From assembly GCA_965262365.1 (NCBI GenBank), contig OZ253541.1, forward strand, positions 1,860,001 to 1,924,000: a stretch of 64,000 nucleotides of DNA, in the 5' to 3' direction. This DNA is from UBA6522 sp965262365 (lineage in GTDB: Bacteria; Pseudomonadota; Gammaproteobacteria; Steroidobacterales; Rariloculaceae). Shown in pieces: positions 16,984 through 26,495 of the stretch. The notes under the pieces were generated by a model. The model did not search any database, had not been told where the DNA came from, and worked only from the letters and a program-made list of their open reading frames with translations. Position numbers and translations under genes: made by a program. Each line of letters starts with the position of its first letter. Within the stretch, counting starts at the first letter, position 1.

Positions 16984-18633
16984 ATGTACAAGAAGACGCG
17001 TTCAATATCCGCTGGGTTCTGGTTCGTCGTTATCGCAGGCTGCAATGGCGGCTCGGTCGATTCAATCGATGACAGCACCACCGAAACCGCCGCCACGGCT
17101 GCACCGGACCGAATCTTGAGCAACGGCAGGATTCTGACTGTCGACGAAGATTTCAATGTCGTAGAAGCCATCGCGCTCGATGGCGACAGGATTCTGGCGA
17201 CCGGTACTGACGACGAAATGGTCGCGCTCGCCGATCCGGACACGGTGATCATGGATCTGGAGGGCCGCACCGTCATTCCGGGCCTGATCGACAATCACGT
17301 GCACTATATCCGCACTGTGCAGCGCTGGCATCAACAGGCGCGAATCGACGGCGTGGAATCGCGTGAGGAGGCGCTGGCAATCATCGCCCAACATGCCGCC
17401 GGTCTTCCAGCCGGCGAGTGGTTCATGGTCCAGGGTGGGTGGTCGGCGGATCAATTTGCCGATAGAAAGGGTGGCTTTACCCTTGAGGAACTCGATCGTG
17501 CGGCACCGGAAACCCCCTTCTATGCGCAAGTCAGTTATCGCGGCGCTTACGCCAACAGCCTTGCGCTGAACGCCGTGGAGGTTGAGACGGATGGCGGCGC
17601 CTGGCAGCAGGGCAGGCAAGCCTTTAATCGAATGTTCCGCGAAATGCCACCGCCCACCGAGGAGCAGCTCAAGCAGAACCTTTACAAGTTCTCGGCCGAT
17701 CTGACCGCCGTGGGATTGACAACCGTCTACGATGTCGACCGCCCCTCCGCCGGCGACATCTCCCTGATCGCACGCGCCTCGGCGGAAAGGCAGCTACCGC
17801 TGCGCGTGTTTCATACGTTGAAGTACCGTGCCGAAACATCGGCCGAGGCGGATGAAGCCGTCGAACTGATTCGGGCGCACACACCCTTCTCCGTTGACGA
17901 TCGGATCGGACTGCTCGGTCTGGGCGAACACGTTTATGGCCCGATGCACGACTCGTCCAACACGGTGGAATCGTACTCGGACGAGATCTGGAACGAGTAC
18001 ATGAAACTTGCCACCGTGGCCGCACAAGGCGGCTGGCACATTCACGAGCATGTGATGGCCGACCGGACGATCATCGATTTTCTGGATCGGCTGGAAGCAC
18101 TCAACGAAACCGTGTCCATAACCGATCTTCGTTGGACACTTGCCCACGTGCTCACGGTTACGGAGGAAACCATTCAACGCGCCAGGGAACTCGGCTTGAC
18201 GGCCGCCGTCCACGGCCAGGCAGCTCACCAGGCGCGCCCGATCGTGCCTCGCGGCGACGCAACGAGACCGCCGATTCCGCCGATGGAAGCTTTCGAAGAC
18301 AGCGGCATGATCTGGGGCCTCGGTACGGACACGGGCGTCGTGTCGCATTACCAGCCGTTCGTGACACTGATGTGGGCTGCGACCGGCCTCGGTATCGACG
18401 GCACGGTGATTCACCCGGACCCGGTGGGCCGGGAAGCGGCGCTTGTCGCACATACACGCTCGAACGCGTACCTGTTGTTCAAGGAAGACGACCTGGGGAC
18501 CCTGGAGGCCGGAAAACTGGCGGACCTCGTCGTGCTCGATCGCGACTATCTGACAGTGCCCGCACACGAAATCAAGAACATCGAGCCCGTATTGACGATG
18601 GTCGGTGGAGAGATCGTATACGGCGAACTATAG
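16984..18633 (+). CDS. Lipoprotein amidohydrolase (amidohydrolase_3/YtcJ-like)
   Basis: The 549-residue protein has a lipoprotein leader (VIAGC, Cys about residue 20). The amidohydrolase composite fold follows: ILSNGRILTVDEDFNVVEA, then VIPGLIDNHVHYI with the HxH metal site (about 104-106). Later ligands appear in HIHEHVMADR, TLAHVL and WGLGTDTGVVSHY. The C-terminal KEDDLGTLEAGKLADLVVLD returns to the beta-sandwich. YtcJ-type enzymes hydrolyse C-N or amide bonds of varied compounds. This one acts outside the cytoplasm. It is a close paralogue of 30961-32595: both share PGLIDNH(V/M)H, MVQGGW and the same tail. It stands as a single gene, convergent with the winged-helix/TPR regulator. Confidence 0.9.
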   Translation: MYKKTRSISAGFWFVVIAGCNGGSVDSIDDSTTETAATAAPDRILSNGRILTVDEDFNVVEAIALDGDRILATGTDDEMVALADPDTVIMDLEGRTVIPGLIDNHVHYIRTVQRWHQQARIDGVESREEALAIIAQHAAGLPAGEWFMVQGGWSADQFADRKGGFTLEELDRAAPETPFYAQVSYRGAYANSLALNAVEVETDGGAWQQGRQAFNRMFREMPPPTEEQLKQNLYKFSADLTAVGLTTVYDVDRPSAGDISLIARASAERQLPLRVFHTLKYRAETSAEADEAVELIRAHTPFSVDDRIGLLGLGEHVYGPMHDSSNTVESYSDEIWNEYMKLATVAAQGGWHIHEHVMADRTIIDFLDRLEALNETVSITDLRWTLAHVLTVTEETIQRARELGLTAAVHGQAAHQARPIVPRGDATRPPIPPMEAFEDSGMIWGLGTDTGVVSHYQPFVTLMWAATGLGIDGTVIHPDPVGREAALVAHTRSNAYLLFKEDDLGTLEAGKLADLVVLDRDYLTVPAHEIKNIEPVLTMVGGEIVYGEL

Positions 18634-18699
18634 ATCGAATTCAGGGTTGAGCGACACGCGGCCGCCGAACGATGGCGACCTGCGCGTCGCCCGCAAGTT

Positions 18700-20655
18700 C
18701 TACGGGTTGACCGAAATCTCGTGGCCCATTTTGGCTTCGCTGCCACCCGGCTCAGGTGCGGATGCTCTCTTGAGCGTTGCGTCGATCCGATCCCGTATGT
18801 ATCGAAACGCTTGCTCGTCCAGCGCGGGATCTGCGAACACGTTCTCTTTCGACAGCATCAGGTTGTGATAACTGATGTCGGGAATCTGGCTACTCGTCGC
18901 TGCAGAAGCCTGTTGAAAGGCGTTAAGCGCGGATTTTTTATCTCCTCGCGCCAGCGCGAGGAGTATTGTGCTGCCAATCCCCGGCGAGTCACCTCTCGTG
19001 AGCGTCTCGACCTTGTGAATCAGGCGCTCGGCGTCTTCCGGACGTCCGAAGCGCGATAAACCGTATGCGATCAGCGTGGCCATGTGGACAGGAGGTTCAT
19101 CGCCCAGCTGCTGTTCGGCAACATTCAACTCGTTAAGCGCTTCCTCCGCATCGCCGCGAATACCCTCCACGATCGCAAGGTAAATGCGCGAAAGCGCATG
19201 ACCGGGATTCAGCTCAATGGACTTGTGAAAGGCGGCGACTGCCAAATCGTATTCCGCAGCGTACAGATGGGCCGAGCCTTCGCGGAAAAGCAGTCTCGAT
19301 TGGGTTGGAGCAAGCGAGGTTGCACGCTTCGCAAGCGAAATCGCCAAGTCACGATCGCCGGTGTGCGAGCTGAATTGAGCGTAGGTGCGCAAGACGTCCA
19401 GATCGTCGGGATTCAAAACAAATGCACGTTCGAAGGCCTGCTCAGCTTCGGCCCAACGCCAGCGGTATTGATGCAACCTTCCGAGTGCCATGTAGGCCGA
19501 GGCGAGACCGGGGTCCAGTGCCAGGGCAGTCTCGGCACTCGTACGAGCCCGGAGATCAATTTCAGCAAGATCGTAACGATCCGCGGACCCGGCTGCGAAA
19601 TTGTCTACCATCGAAACCACATAGACATCGGCCTTTCGGGCATGAGCCTCCGCAAAGGTCGGATCCAGCTCGATAGCCTGGTCCAGGTATTGATGTCTCA
19701 CGGCGCCGGGCAATCCCGGGGTTACGGCCGTTGCGCCAGCCCGCAGATAGAGCGTGTAAGCCTCGGGTGATTCCGTTAGTCGTTCCGCGTGCTGTTGACG
19801 CGCCTGAACGTCAAGCTGCCCATCGAGGGCCGTGGCGACCCTGAGCGCAATATCCGTCTGGATTGCAAAGACATCCCCGAGATCACGTTCATAACCCGCG
19901 GACCATATCTGCGAGTCGGACTCGGAGTTGATAAGTTGCATATAGATTCGGACTCGATCATCGGCATAGCGAACACTGCCGACGAGAACGGCTCCGACAT
20001 TCAACTCGGCGCCGATCTCTGACGCCGCTCGTATCTGACCTGCGTATGGCAGCACGGAGCTACGCGATGCGATTTGCAGATCCGTTGTCTTCGCGAGCTG
20101 ATTCAGTATCTCGTCATGAAAGCCCGCGGCAAAGTAAGCGTCTTCGTCGCTTGAACCCAGGACATCAAAAGGAAGGACCGCCAGCGAACCGGCAAACGCA
20201 GCCGGCTGGAATTCCCCATCGAATGCGGTTGCGACGCCCAGCTTTGCACGCCACGATATTCCGCCAAGGACGGTCATCGCAGTTGCCTCGCGCGACTGCG
20301 CAGGCGTAACCGGCGCGACCAGCCGGTAACCACGCTTGGGAACCGTCTGAATGAACGATTCTCCATTACCGTGGTCCCTGAACGCCCGACGCAACTCGCT
20401 AATGATCTTGTAGATCTGGGCGTCGTATACGACTCGACCGCGCCAAACGGCATCAATGAGTTCGTCTCCGGACACGACCTCGCCGGCGCACGAGGCGAGG
20501 TGAACCAGCGTGTCCATGGCGCGAGGGGAAATTCTGGTTGAATTCCGGGCACATTCGATCAGGTTCAGGGACGGCCGGACCCTGCAGTCCCCTATCATCA
20601 GGTCCGCAGCCTTACTCCTGTAGTTTTTCCTGGTCCGAGTCCATCCAGAAGACAT
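18700..20655 (-). CDS. Winged-helix transcriptional regulator with TPR domain (CadC-like architecture)
   Basis: The 651-residue protein begins with an OmpR/PhoB-type winged-helix DNA-binding domain (about 18-115; GDELIDAVWRGRVV, VPKRGYRLVAPV). A FlgO-like/adenylate-cyclase-associated segment follows (SLAVLPFDVLGSSDEDAYFAAGFHDEIL, about 165-285). The C-terminal half has several tetratricopeptide repeats (ALDPGLASAYMALGRLHQY, AFERAFVLNPDDLDVL, SIELNPGHALSRIYLA). Related proteins often have a transmembrane helix between the DNA-binding and sensor parts, as in CadC; here I see only a weakly hydrophobic stretch around 128-145, so it may be soluble. It could control the divergent TonB receptor gene, whose start is 286 bases away. 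GAGG precedes the start. Confidence 0.88.
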   Translation of the reverse strand: MSSGWTRTRKNYRSKAADLMIGDCRVRPSLNLIECARNSTRISPRAMDTLVHLASCAGEVVSGDELIDAVWRGRVVYDAQIYKIISELRRAFRDHGNGESFIQTVPKRGYRLVAPVTPAQSREATAMTVLGGISWRAKLGVATAFDGEFQPAAFAGSLAVLPFDVLGSSDEDAYFAAGFHDEILNQLAKTTDLQIASRSSVLPYAGQIRAASEIGAELNVGAVLVGSVRYADDRVRIYMQLINSESDSQIWSAGYERDLGDVFAIQTDIALRVATALDGQLDVQARQQHAERLTESPEAYTLYLRAGATAVTPGLPGAVRHQYLDQAIELDPTFAEAHARKADVYVVSMVDNFAAGSADRYDLAEIDLRARTSAETALALDPGLASAYMALGRLHQYRWRWAEAEQAFERAFVLNPDDLDVLRTYAQFSSHTGDRDLAISLAKRATSLAPTQSRLLFREGSAHLYAAEYDLAVAAFHKSIELNPGHALSRIYLAIVEGIRGDAEEALNELNVAEQQLGDEPPVHMATLIAYGLSRFGRPEDAERLIHKVETLTRGDSPGIGSTILLALARGDKKSALNAFQQASAATSSQIPDISYHNLMLSKENVFADPALDEQAFRYIRDRIDATLKRASAPEPGGSEAKMGHEISVNP

Positions 20656-20941
20656 GAGCGGCTGCCTCGCAATGCATCCGCAGTCAATATCGATAACCTA
20701 CCACAATGGCGCGACAACAACAGTCTTGGCGTGCGTTTATGGGTGTTAGTTCATGCCAGATTGCCTCGCCCACTCCAGGCAACAGCGCGATTCCCCCTGC
20801 GAGCACACAAAAAGGAAGATAAAAGGAAGGCTTCCATAGAGGTTTTTCCGCCTTCCTGGAGTTAATCTCATTCGTACAAGTGCGGCCTGTTGCGTTTTTG
20901 CAACGACCTGTCGGTTCTGGTGTCTGGAGGGGAAGGCTGAA

Positions 20942-23743
20942 ATGACCATGAAACACCAAGTATCGACGTTCGTGGCAACGGCATTTGTATGAGCCGGCAG
21001 TACCGGGATTTCGCTGGCCCAAGACCAGGACCAAAACGAGCAGGGAGCCCAGTTGGAGGAAGTCGTCGTTACAGGCCGTAAACGTGAAGAATCATTGCAA
21101 GACGTTCCAGTGGCGGTAGCGGTGCTGGGTGAGAGCATGCTTGCCGAGCAAAATGTCATCAGACAGGGTGACCTGGCCGAATTGGTGCCGGGATATCACT
21201 ACAACCAGGGTGTCGGCTTGAGTGAAGACCGTACCGCAGCCTTACCCAGTATTCGCGGTATTGGTTCAACAGAACTTGCCACGAACCGGGCCAAGGTTGC
21301 TTCCTTTGTAGACGGCATGCCTATTTTGGGTTCGATTGGTGCCATCAATATCGGTGGTGCGACGCGGGTAGAGGTATATAGTGGTCCTCAAAGCGCGGCC
21401 TTTGGTCGTTCTACCTTCGCCGGTGCGATCAATTACATTAACGCGGATCCAGGCGACGTGCTCGCAGGAGATGTCGGGGTTAATTGGAGCAACGATGGGA
21501 CACGTATTGTTAGTGGTAGCCTGGGAGGTCCAATAACAGATACCTTGGGTTTTCTGATCGGCGCTAACATTGAAGACTCATCTTCTCCGGATACTGCCTT
21601 GTATTCCTATACTGACGGCGTAGAGGCACTCGCTGAAACAGGTGAGAATCTTTCCGCTCGTTTCGTCTTTGAGCCAAACGATAAGTTTCGAGCCAAGGTA
21701 ACCTTTGCTCGTGACACTACGGACGACGGCCCTCGCGCGGATTTTTATGCGTCGGCGGAGTCCGCTTATGACTGTTACACCAGCAATCATCCAATTAATG
21801 AGCGCAGAAATCCTGGCCCACCGAATAACATTGCTTGGGATGGGGTGTTCGAGTGTGGACTTGAAGTGCATCCTGAAACTGTTCTGGAGCAGCTAAACGA
21901 CATTCCGCGTTACCTTGAAAATAACCCGGATCAGTTTGCTGCTGTTGTTGCAAACCTGAAGGCTCAGGGCGCAATGGACGGGCACCTGGGTTTGACGGTA
22001 GAAGAACAGGCTCTCATTGTCTATGACGGCTACTCTGTTCGACATGGCGACGCAGGTTCTGAAAGCGAGCGAGATCGTGTTACAGCTCAGTTCGATTACC
22101 TGTTCGACAATGGAAGCGGTTTGCAGCTTTCCGTGATGAATAGCACCGAAGACCTCGGTCGCCGCTATACTCGAATTGCTGAACAAGAGCTGCAAACATT
22201 TCGGTGGAACGCTGCCGAAGGAATATATGACAATTACGCTCCCATGAATGGTAGGAGAGTCGCCTTTGCTGACCCCACAACCATCGACGAAAACTACATG
22301 GAGATTCGTTGGGCTTCCCCGGGAGAAGATCGACTGCGTTATGTCGTCGGTGCTTCCTACTATGACTATGAGTATATTCTCAATAGCTATAGGAATGCTG
22401 GATTCGCAACCATAGCATCCGGTACTGCCGATGAATTTGAAGCGCTAACCGGAATCCCGGTAGAGATCACTACGATTCAATCTGAAGTTACCACGAACAC
22501 AGCGCTTTTCTTTAATGCATCCTATGATTTCAGCGACACCCTTACGGGTTCTGTAGAAGGGCGTTATGCTACTGATGATGTTGGTGCTGTATTGCCGCTG
22601 GTTGGCCTTGAAGATTCCGTGGTCACCAAGAGCTTTACTCCTCGTATTGCTCTGAACTGGACTCCGAATGAAAGGACAACTTATTACGTGCAATACTCTG
22701 TTGGTGTGAACGCAGCTGGAATTAACGCTGACATGCTGGACCCATTGGTTCAGGCAACGCTGAACAACGGTGTTCCTGTTGACCTGGATCCGACGGATGC
22801 TGATCCAACGACAACCAATATTACTAGTGTCAACTATGATTCTTCCAGGTATTTGTCCTTTGACGAAGAAGAGTTAACCAACTATGAGTTCGGCTTTAAG
22901 GGTGCTGCGTTAGATGGCAGATTGACTTATGCTGGTGCTGTTTATTTCATGGAGTGGAATAACGCGCTGCAGAATATTAACATTGATTGGGATTACCCCT
23001 ATGCAGATGATGATTTGACGGGCACCCTGGTTCTGGAAGATGACGGCATCACTCCGGTTGTTCCCAACCTCTATTACGTACCGGAGACTGATTTTACTTC
23101 CGCTGGCGTATTTACCAATACAGGTAAGTCCGACACGATAGGTCTTGAGCTGCAGACGAGTTACCAGATAACCGACAACTGGAGTATTAGCGGTAACGTC
23201 AGCCTCATGAAAAGAGAGTTTACCGAGTACTGTTCTGAGGATGACTATCTCGGCTACGCCAATGAAAGGGGTGTGTATGCTGGTTTGGAACTTGGAAGCA
23301 GTGAAGCCGGCAACCCCTGTTGGGTGCTGAACGGCCTGGAGGTTGCCAACCAGCCACCACTACAATTTACAGTGATACCCAGATACCGCGCAGATTTTGG
23401 CAATGGTTTCCGATTCACCGCTTCTGCCCGTATACGGCACGTTGGTCAATACTACAGAGAGTTCACAAATACAACGGAAGCTGCGGCGGTGACTAGAGTA
23501 GGCCTGAACTTTAGTCTTGCGAGAGACGCCTGGTCAGCATTCTTATACATCGACAATCTGCTCGATGACCGTTCCATGATTCCCAGAGGCGCTACCAGTT
23601 TGAGGAGATTCAATCAGTTGAATGCACCGGCTACTATTCCTCAGGAATACCAGTTCGCCTTCCGGGGTGGTCCGTGGGCGTCCTTCAGGTTTAGTCCTAA
23701 CGAAGGCCGTACCTTCGGTTTTCGTTTGAACTACGATTTTTAG
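20942..23743 (+). CDS. TonB-dependent receptor with in-frame stop in signal peptide
   Basis: An intact reading frame of about 896 codons encodes a TonB-dependent outer-membrane receptor. It has a TonB-box-like EEVVVTGRKREESL, a plug domain with LPSIRGIGSTE and VYSGPQSAAFGRSTFAGAINYI, a 22-strand barrel region, and a terminal aromatic (LNYDF). The natural start is ATG 20942, after GGAGGGGAAGG, encoding MTMKHQVSTFVATAF and a signal peptide ending SLAQ. Codon 17 of that leader is TGA (20990-20992). Translation from TTG 21053 would give a protein without a signal. So the gene is probably inactive, recoded or affected by a sequence error. Its composition is visibly more AT-rich than its neighbours, which suggests recent acquisition. 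The substrate is unknown. Confidence 0.88.
20990..20992 (+). other. Premature TGA in the TonB receptor leader
   Basis: The TGA is codon 17 counted from ATG 20942. The frame upstream and downstream is otherwise open and continues as a signal peptide followed by the TonB box. A single change from TGG, CGA or GGA would explain it. Confidence 0.8.
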
Positions 23744-23920
23744 ATCGGTTTGTTTTACTCATCTTTAGTACCGACTGCGTATTCCATCAGCCTACTACCT
23801 GTTAGCGTCGGAACCGCCCAACGCTTCGGGCAACCGCTTCAATCGCCGCAGGAGGGAAATTGGGTTACAGTTGCGTCACTCTTTCGACAATTAGACAGGT
23901 ATTTTTTGGGAAATTCATAG

Positions 23921-24835
23921 ATGGATCGCCGAAAATTTCTGGCAGGCAGTTCGGCACTTGCCGCTGCCAGTGCCTTGCCCGTCCGAGCTATTGCGCAGGG
24001 CTCCATGTTGTCCCGCCAAATTCCGCGTACCGACGAATTCCTGCCGGTTATCGGTTTGGGCGCCCCCGACATCTTCATCGACATCCCACCCGAAGGCCGG
24101 GAACTTCCAACAGCCATCCTCCAAGCCATGATCGACCAGGGTGGCCGGCTTCTGGACACCCCGGCCTTTTTCCGCCCACACGTCCCCGTCGTGGGGGAAC
24201 TCCTGACGGAGATGGGTCTGCAGGAGGAGTTGTTTCTCACCACGAAGATCACGGTGAATGGCAAACAGGCGGGGATAGACCACCTGGAAAGGGCAGTTGC
24301 AAATTTGAACAAGCGGCCCATGGATCTCCTGCTGATTCACAACATGCGGACCCTTGATGAGCACTGGCCGACGCTGAAGGACTGGAAGGAAGCGGGCAGG
24401 ACCCGCTACATCGGCGTCAGCCTCACGAGGAATAGCGATTACGTGGAGATGGAGCGATTCATGAGATCCGAGCGGCCGAATTTCATCATGACCGGCTATT
24501 CCATACATCATCCGCTGGCCGGCGAAAGTACGCTGCCCCTTGCGGCAGATCTCGGGATCGCCGTTTTGATCGTCGAGGCGTTCAAGGCCACGGATGACGG
24601 AGGCATATTCCCCATCGTAGCCGGCAAGCCGCTACCACAATGGGCGGTCGAGCAAGATATCGAGTCCTGGGCGCAGTACTCGCTAAAGTGGATCCTGGCC
24701 AATCCGGCCGTAAACGGTATCGTTACCGAGACCCGGCAGGTACGTCATGTCATCGACAACATGCGCGCAGGCTACGGGCGGCTTCCCGATGAGGCGACCC
24801 GCGGGAGGATGAGCGAGCATCTCTTGTCGCTGTAG
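23921..24835 (+). CDS. Tat-exported aldo/keto-reductase-like protein lacking the catalytic Tyr
   Basis: The 304-residue protein starts with a clear twin-arginine leader (DRRKFLAGS, cleavage near AIAQG). The rest is an aldo/keto reductase barrel: VIGLGAPD, GGRLLDTPAFF, LFLTTKIT, MDLLLIHNM, TRYIGVSLT and ANPAVNGIVTET. In active members the tetrad is Asp-Tyr-Lys-His. Here Asp (LLDTP), Lys (TTKI) and His (LIHN) are recognisable, but the Tyr position seems to be Phe in DTPAFF. A different role, a shifted Tyr, or loss of activity is possible. Tat export would allow folding with NADP before export, as in the GFOR enzymes. It lies 177 bases after the TonB receptor gene. Confidence 0.85.
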   Translation: MDRRKFLAGSSALAAASALPVRAIAQGSMLSRQIPRTDEFLPVIGLGAPDIFIDIPPEGRELPTAILQAMIDQGGRLLDTPAFFRPHVPVVGELLTEMGLQEELFLTTKITVNGKQAGIDHLERAVANLNKRPMDLLLIHNMRTLDEHWPTLKDWKEAGRTRYIGVSLTRNSDYVEMERFMRSERPNFIMTGYSIHHPLAGESTLPLAADLGIAVLIVEAFKATDDGGIFPIVAGKPLPQWAVEQDIESWAQYSLKWILANPAVNGIVTETRQVRHVIDNMRAGYGRLPDEATRGRMSEHLLSL

Positions 24836-24862
24836 TTTCCAGATGCGTTAGCTTCTTGAGGG

Positions 24863-25426
24863 CTATTCGCCCTGCTCGCTGTCATAGTCTTCCTGCGTTC
24901 GCGTGTACCACTCCTGATAAGAAGCCAGGATGTTGCTGCACTGTTGTAGCGTCAGTGTCTTGATCTGATGTGGAGAGGTACCGCCCATCCCGAACGATGT
25001 TTCGTTCCCTGCCGTCAGACACATGCCTGGCGCGCTCTTCGGGCTGATACTCCCATTCGCAGCGACGTCGAATTGCTGCAGTTCGCTCCCATCACAGGCA
25101 GACAGCGCAACTCCCGCACCTGCTTCCGTACTTTCCATGGTTGCGCATACATCAAAGGCAACGACCTTGAACTCGCCGCCTACAACAAGTTCGGGATCAA
25201 ACGCCTGATCCGAGCCCAGGTCACCGCGATAGCTGTAGCAGGTATGCGCTTGCAGCCCGGCAGACGGGTCGATGTTCCGGCCGCCGCCCATGATATCCAG
25301 ACAATAGCGATTCAGGTTCCCGTCCAGACGATCCTTGAGCGTCACTTCAACATCTGCGGAAAACGCCATTACCGGTAGAAGAAGGCCAGCCCGAAAGACG
25401 AAGCGCAACAAGCTTGTGTAGTTCAT
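24863..25426 (-). CDS. Secreted ricin-type beta-trefoil-like protein, paralogue
   Basis: A 187-residue secreted protein with a signal peptide (cleavage near MAFSAD). As in the protein at 14963-15538, three segments with paired cysteines follow (YCLDIMGGG with QAHTCYSYRGD; VCATMESTEAG with LSACDGSELQQFDV; MCLTAGNETS with LQQCSNI...YQEWY). This suggests a ricin-B-like trefoil with carbohydrate or surface binding. The central part GAGVALSACDGSELQQF mirrors the paralogue's GVAFDLLDCSSASAEQLF. AAGGAAAGG lies before the ATG. The gene is convergent with the aldo/keto reductase gene, with 27 bases between the stops. The C-terminus is acidic. Confidence 0.65.
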   Translation of the reverse strand: MNYTSLLRFVFRAGLLLPVMAFSADVEVTLKDRLDGNLNRYCLDIMGGGRNIDPSAGLQAHTCYSYRGDLGSDQAFDPELVVGGEFKVVAFDVCATMESTEAGAGVALSACDGSELQQFDVAANGSISPKSAPGMCLTAGNETSFGMGGTSPHQIKTLTLQQCSNILASYQEWYTRTQEDYDSEQGE

Positions 25427-25659
25427 TTGCCTTTCCTTGTTTGACCTTGTGTCTCGGCCATCTCACGCTGTTCGAGCCATCTCGTACCATAGTAACAGAC
25501 CGCCTGAAATTCGATTTGGATGCGGCCACTGGCGCGCCGCGCTTGTCGCCCGATCATCAGTCAGAATCCGATGCAGTTCGTGGCCGGCGATGATGTCGAG
25601 GTGACAGAGCTCCGACGCCTCTGTTGGCAGACAGCCCCATCGATGATGTAATCCGTGTG

Positions 25660-26400
25660 ATGTACCGCAAAATACTCATTGCCCTGTCCCTGTCCCTGAC
25701 AGCGCTGGCGGCCCGCGCGCAGTCGGATTTCCAGGGCGAGCGCGAGTCGATGGTTGAACAGGTCATTCAACTTGCCGAATTGACCGGCGGGGAAACCGGG
25801 CGCCCGCGGTTCTCCGACCGGGTCATTGACGCGCTGCGCACGGTTCCCCGACACGAATTCGTACCCGAGGCGCTTCGTGGCGCCGCGGCCTACCGCAACA
25901 GTCCGTTGCCCATCGGCAACGGACAGACCATTTCGCAACCCTACATCGTCGCGCTGATGACGGAAATTGCGGAGGCCGGCCCGGATTCGGTGGTGCTCGA
26001 GATCGGCACCGGCTCGGGCTACCAGGCGGCCGTGCTGGCTGAATTCGTCGATCATGTGTACACCATCGAAATTATCGAGCCGCTGGGTCGTCGCGCCGCC
26101 GGCACACTTGAGCATCTCGGCTACAAGAACGTATCGGTCAGGATCGGTGACGGCTACCAGGGGTGGCCAGAATTTGCGCCGTTTGATGCCATCCTGGTCA
26201 CCGCGGCGCCGGAGGAAGTCCCCGAACCGCTTATCCGGCAATTGAAACCCGGTGGGCGGTTGGTTGTTCCCGTGGGGCCCGAGCATGAAATCCAGTCGCT
26301 GCAGGTACTGGAAAAAACCGCATCCGGGGAGACCCTCGTTACCGACGTTCTACCGGTTCGCTTCGTGCCCTTGCTCGACGAGGACGATGTGACGCGCTAG
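25660..26400 (+). CDS. pcm: Exported protein-L-isoaspartate O-methyltransferase
   Basis: From ATG 25660 the protein has about 246 residues, with a Sec-like leader (MYRKILIALSLSLTALAARAQ) before the PIMT body. The family hallmarks are VPRHEFVPEALRGAAAYRN, the PLPIGNGQTISQPYIVALM segment, motif I VLEIGTGSGYQAAVLAE, and LKPGGRLVVPVG near the end. PIMT transfers a methyl group from S-adenosylmethionine to isoaspartyl residues to start their repair. Because S-adenosylmethionine is cytoplasmic, a periplasmic location would be odd, although signal-bearing PIMTs are known from sequence. An upstream TTG (25624) would bury the leader; I prefer ATG 25660, though its ribosome site is poor. Confidence 0.88.
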   Translation: MYRKILIALSLSLTALAARAQSDFQGERESMVEQVIQLAELTGGETGRPRFSDRVIDALRTVPRHEFVPEALRGAAAYRNSPLPIGNGQTISQPYIVALMTEIAEAGPDSVVLEIGTGSGYQAAVLAEFVDHVYTIEIIEPLGRRAAGTLEHLGYKNVSVRIGDGYQGWPEFAPFDAILVTAAPEEVPEPLIRQLKPGGRLVVPVGPEHEIQSLQVLEKTASGETLVTDVLPVRFVPLLDEDDVTR

Positions 26401-26495
26401 CGGATGAGAATCAACTCCTCCCGCGACGGTGACAGCTATGCGACACCGAGCCTCAACGCTCTCCGAAATCCCTGGACAGGCTGGCGCTCAGCCCA

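Noticed and set aside
16868..17294. Longer minus-strand frame running into the amidohydrolase gene
   Set aside because: It is antisense to the amidohydrolase leader and lacks any start signal; only the short 16760-16867 frame has a possible ribosome site.
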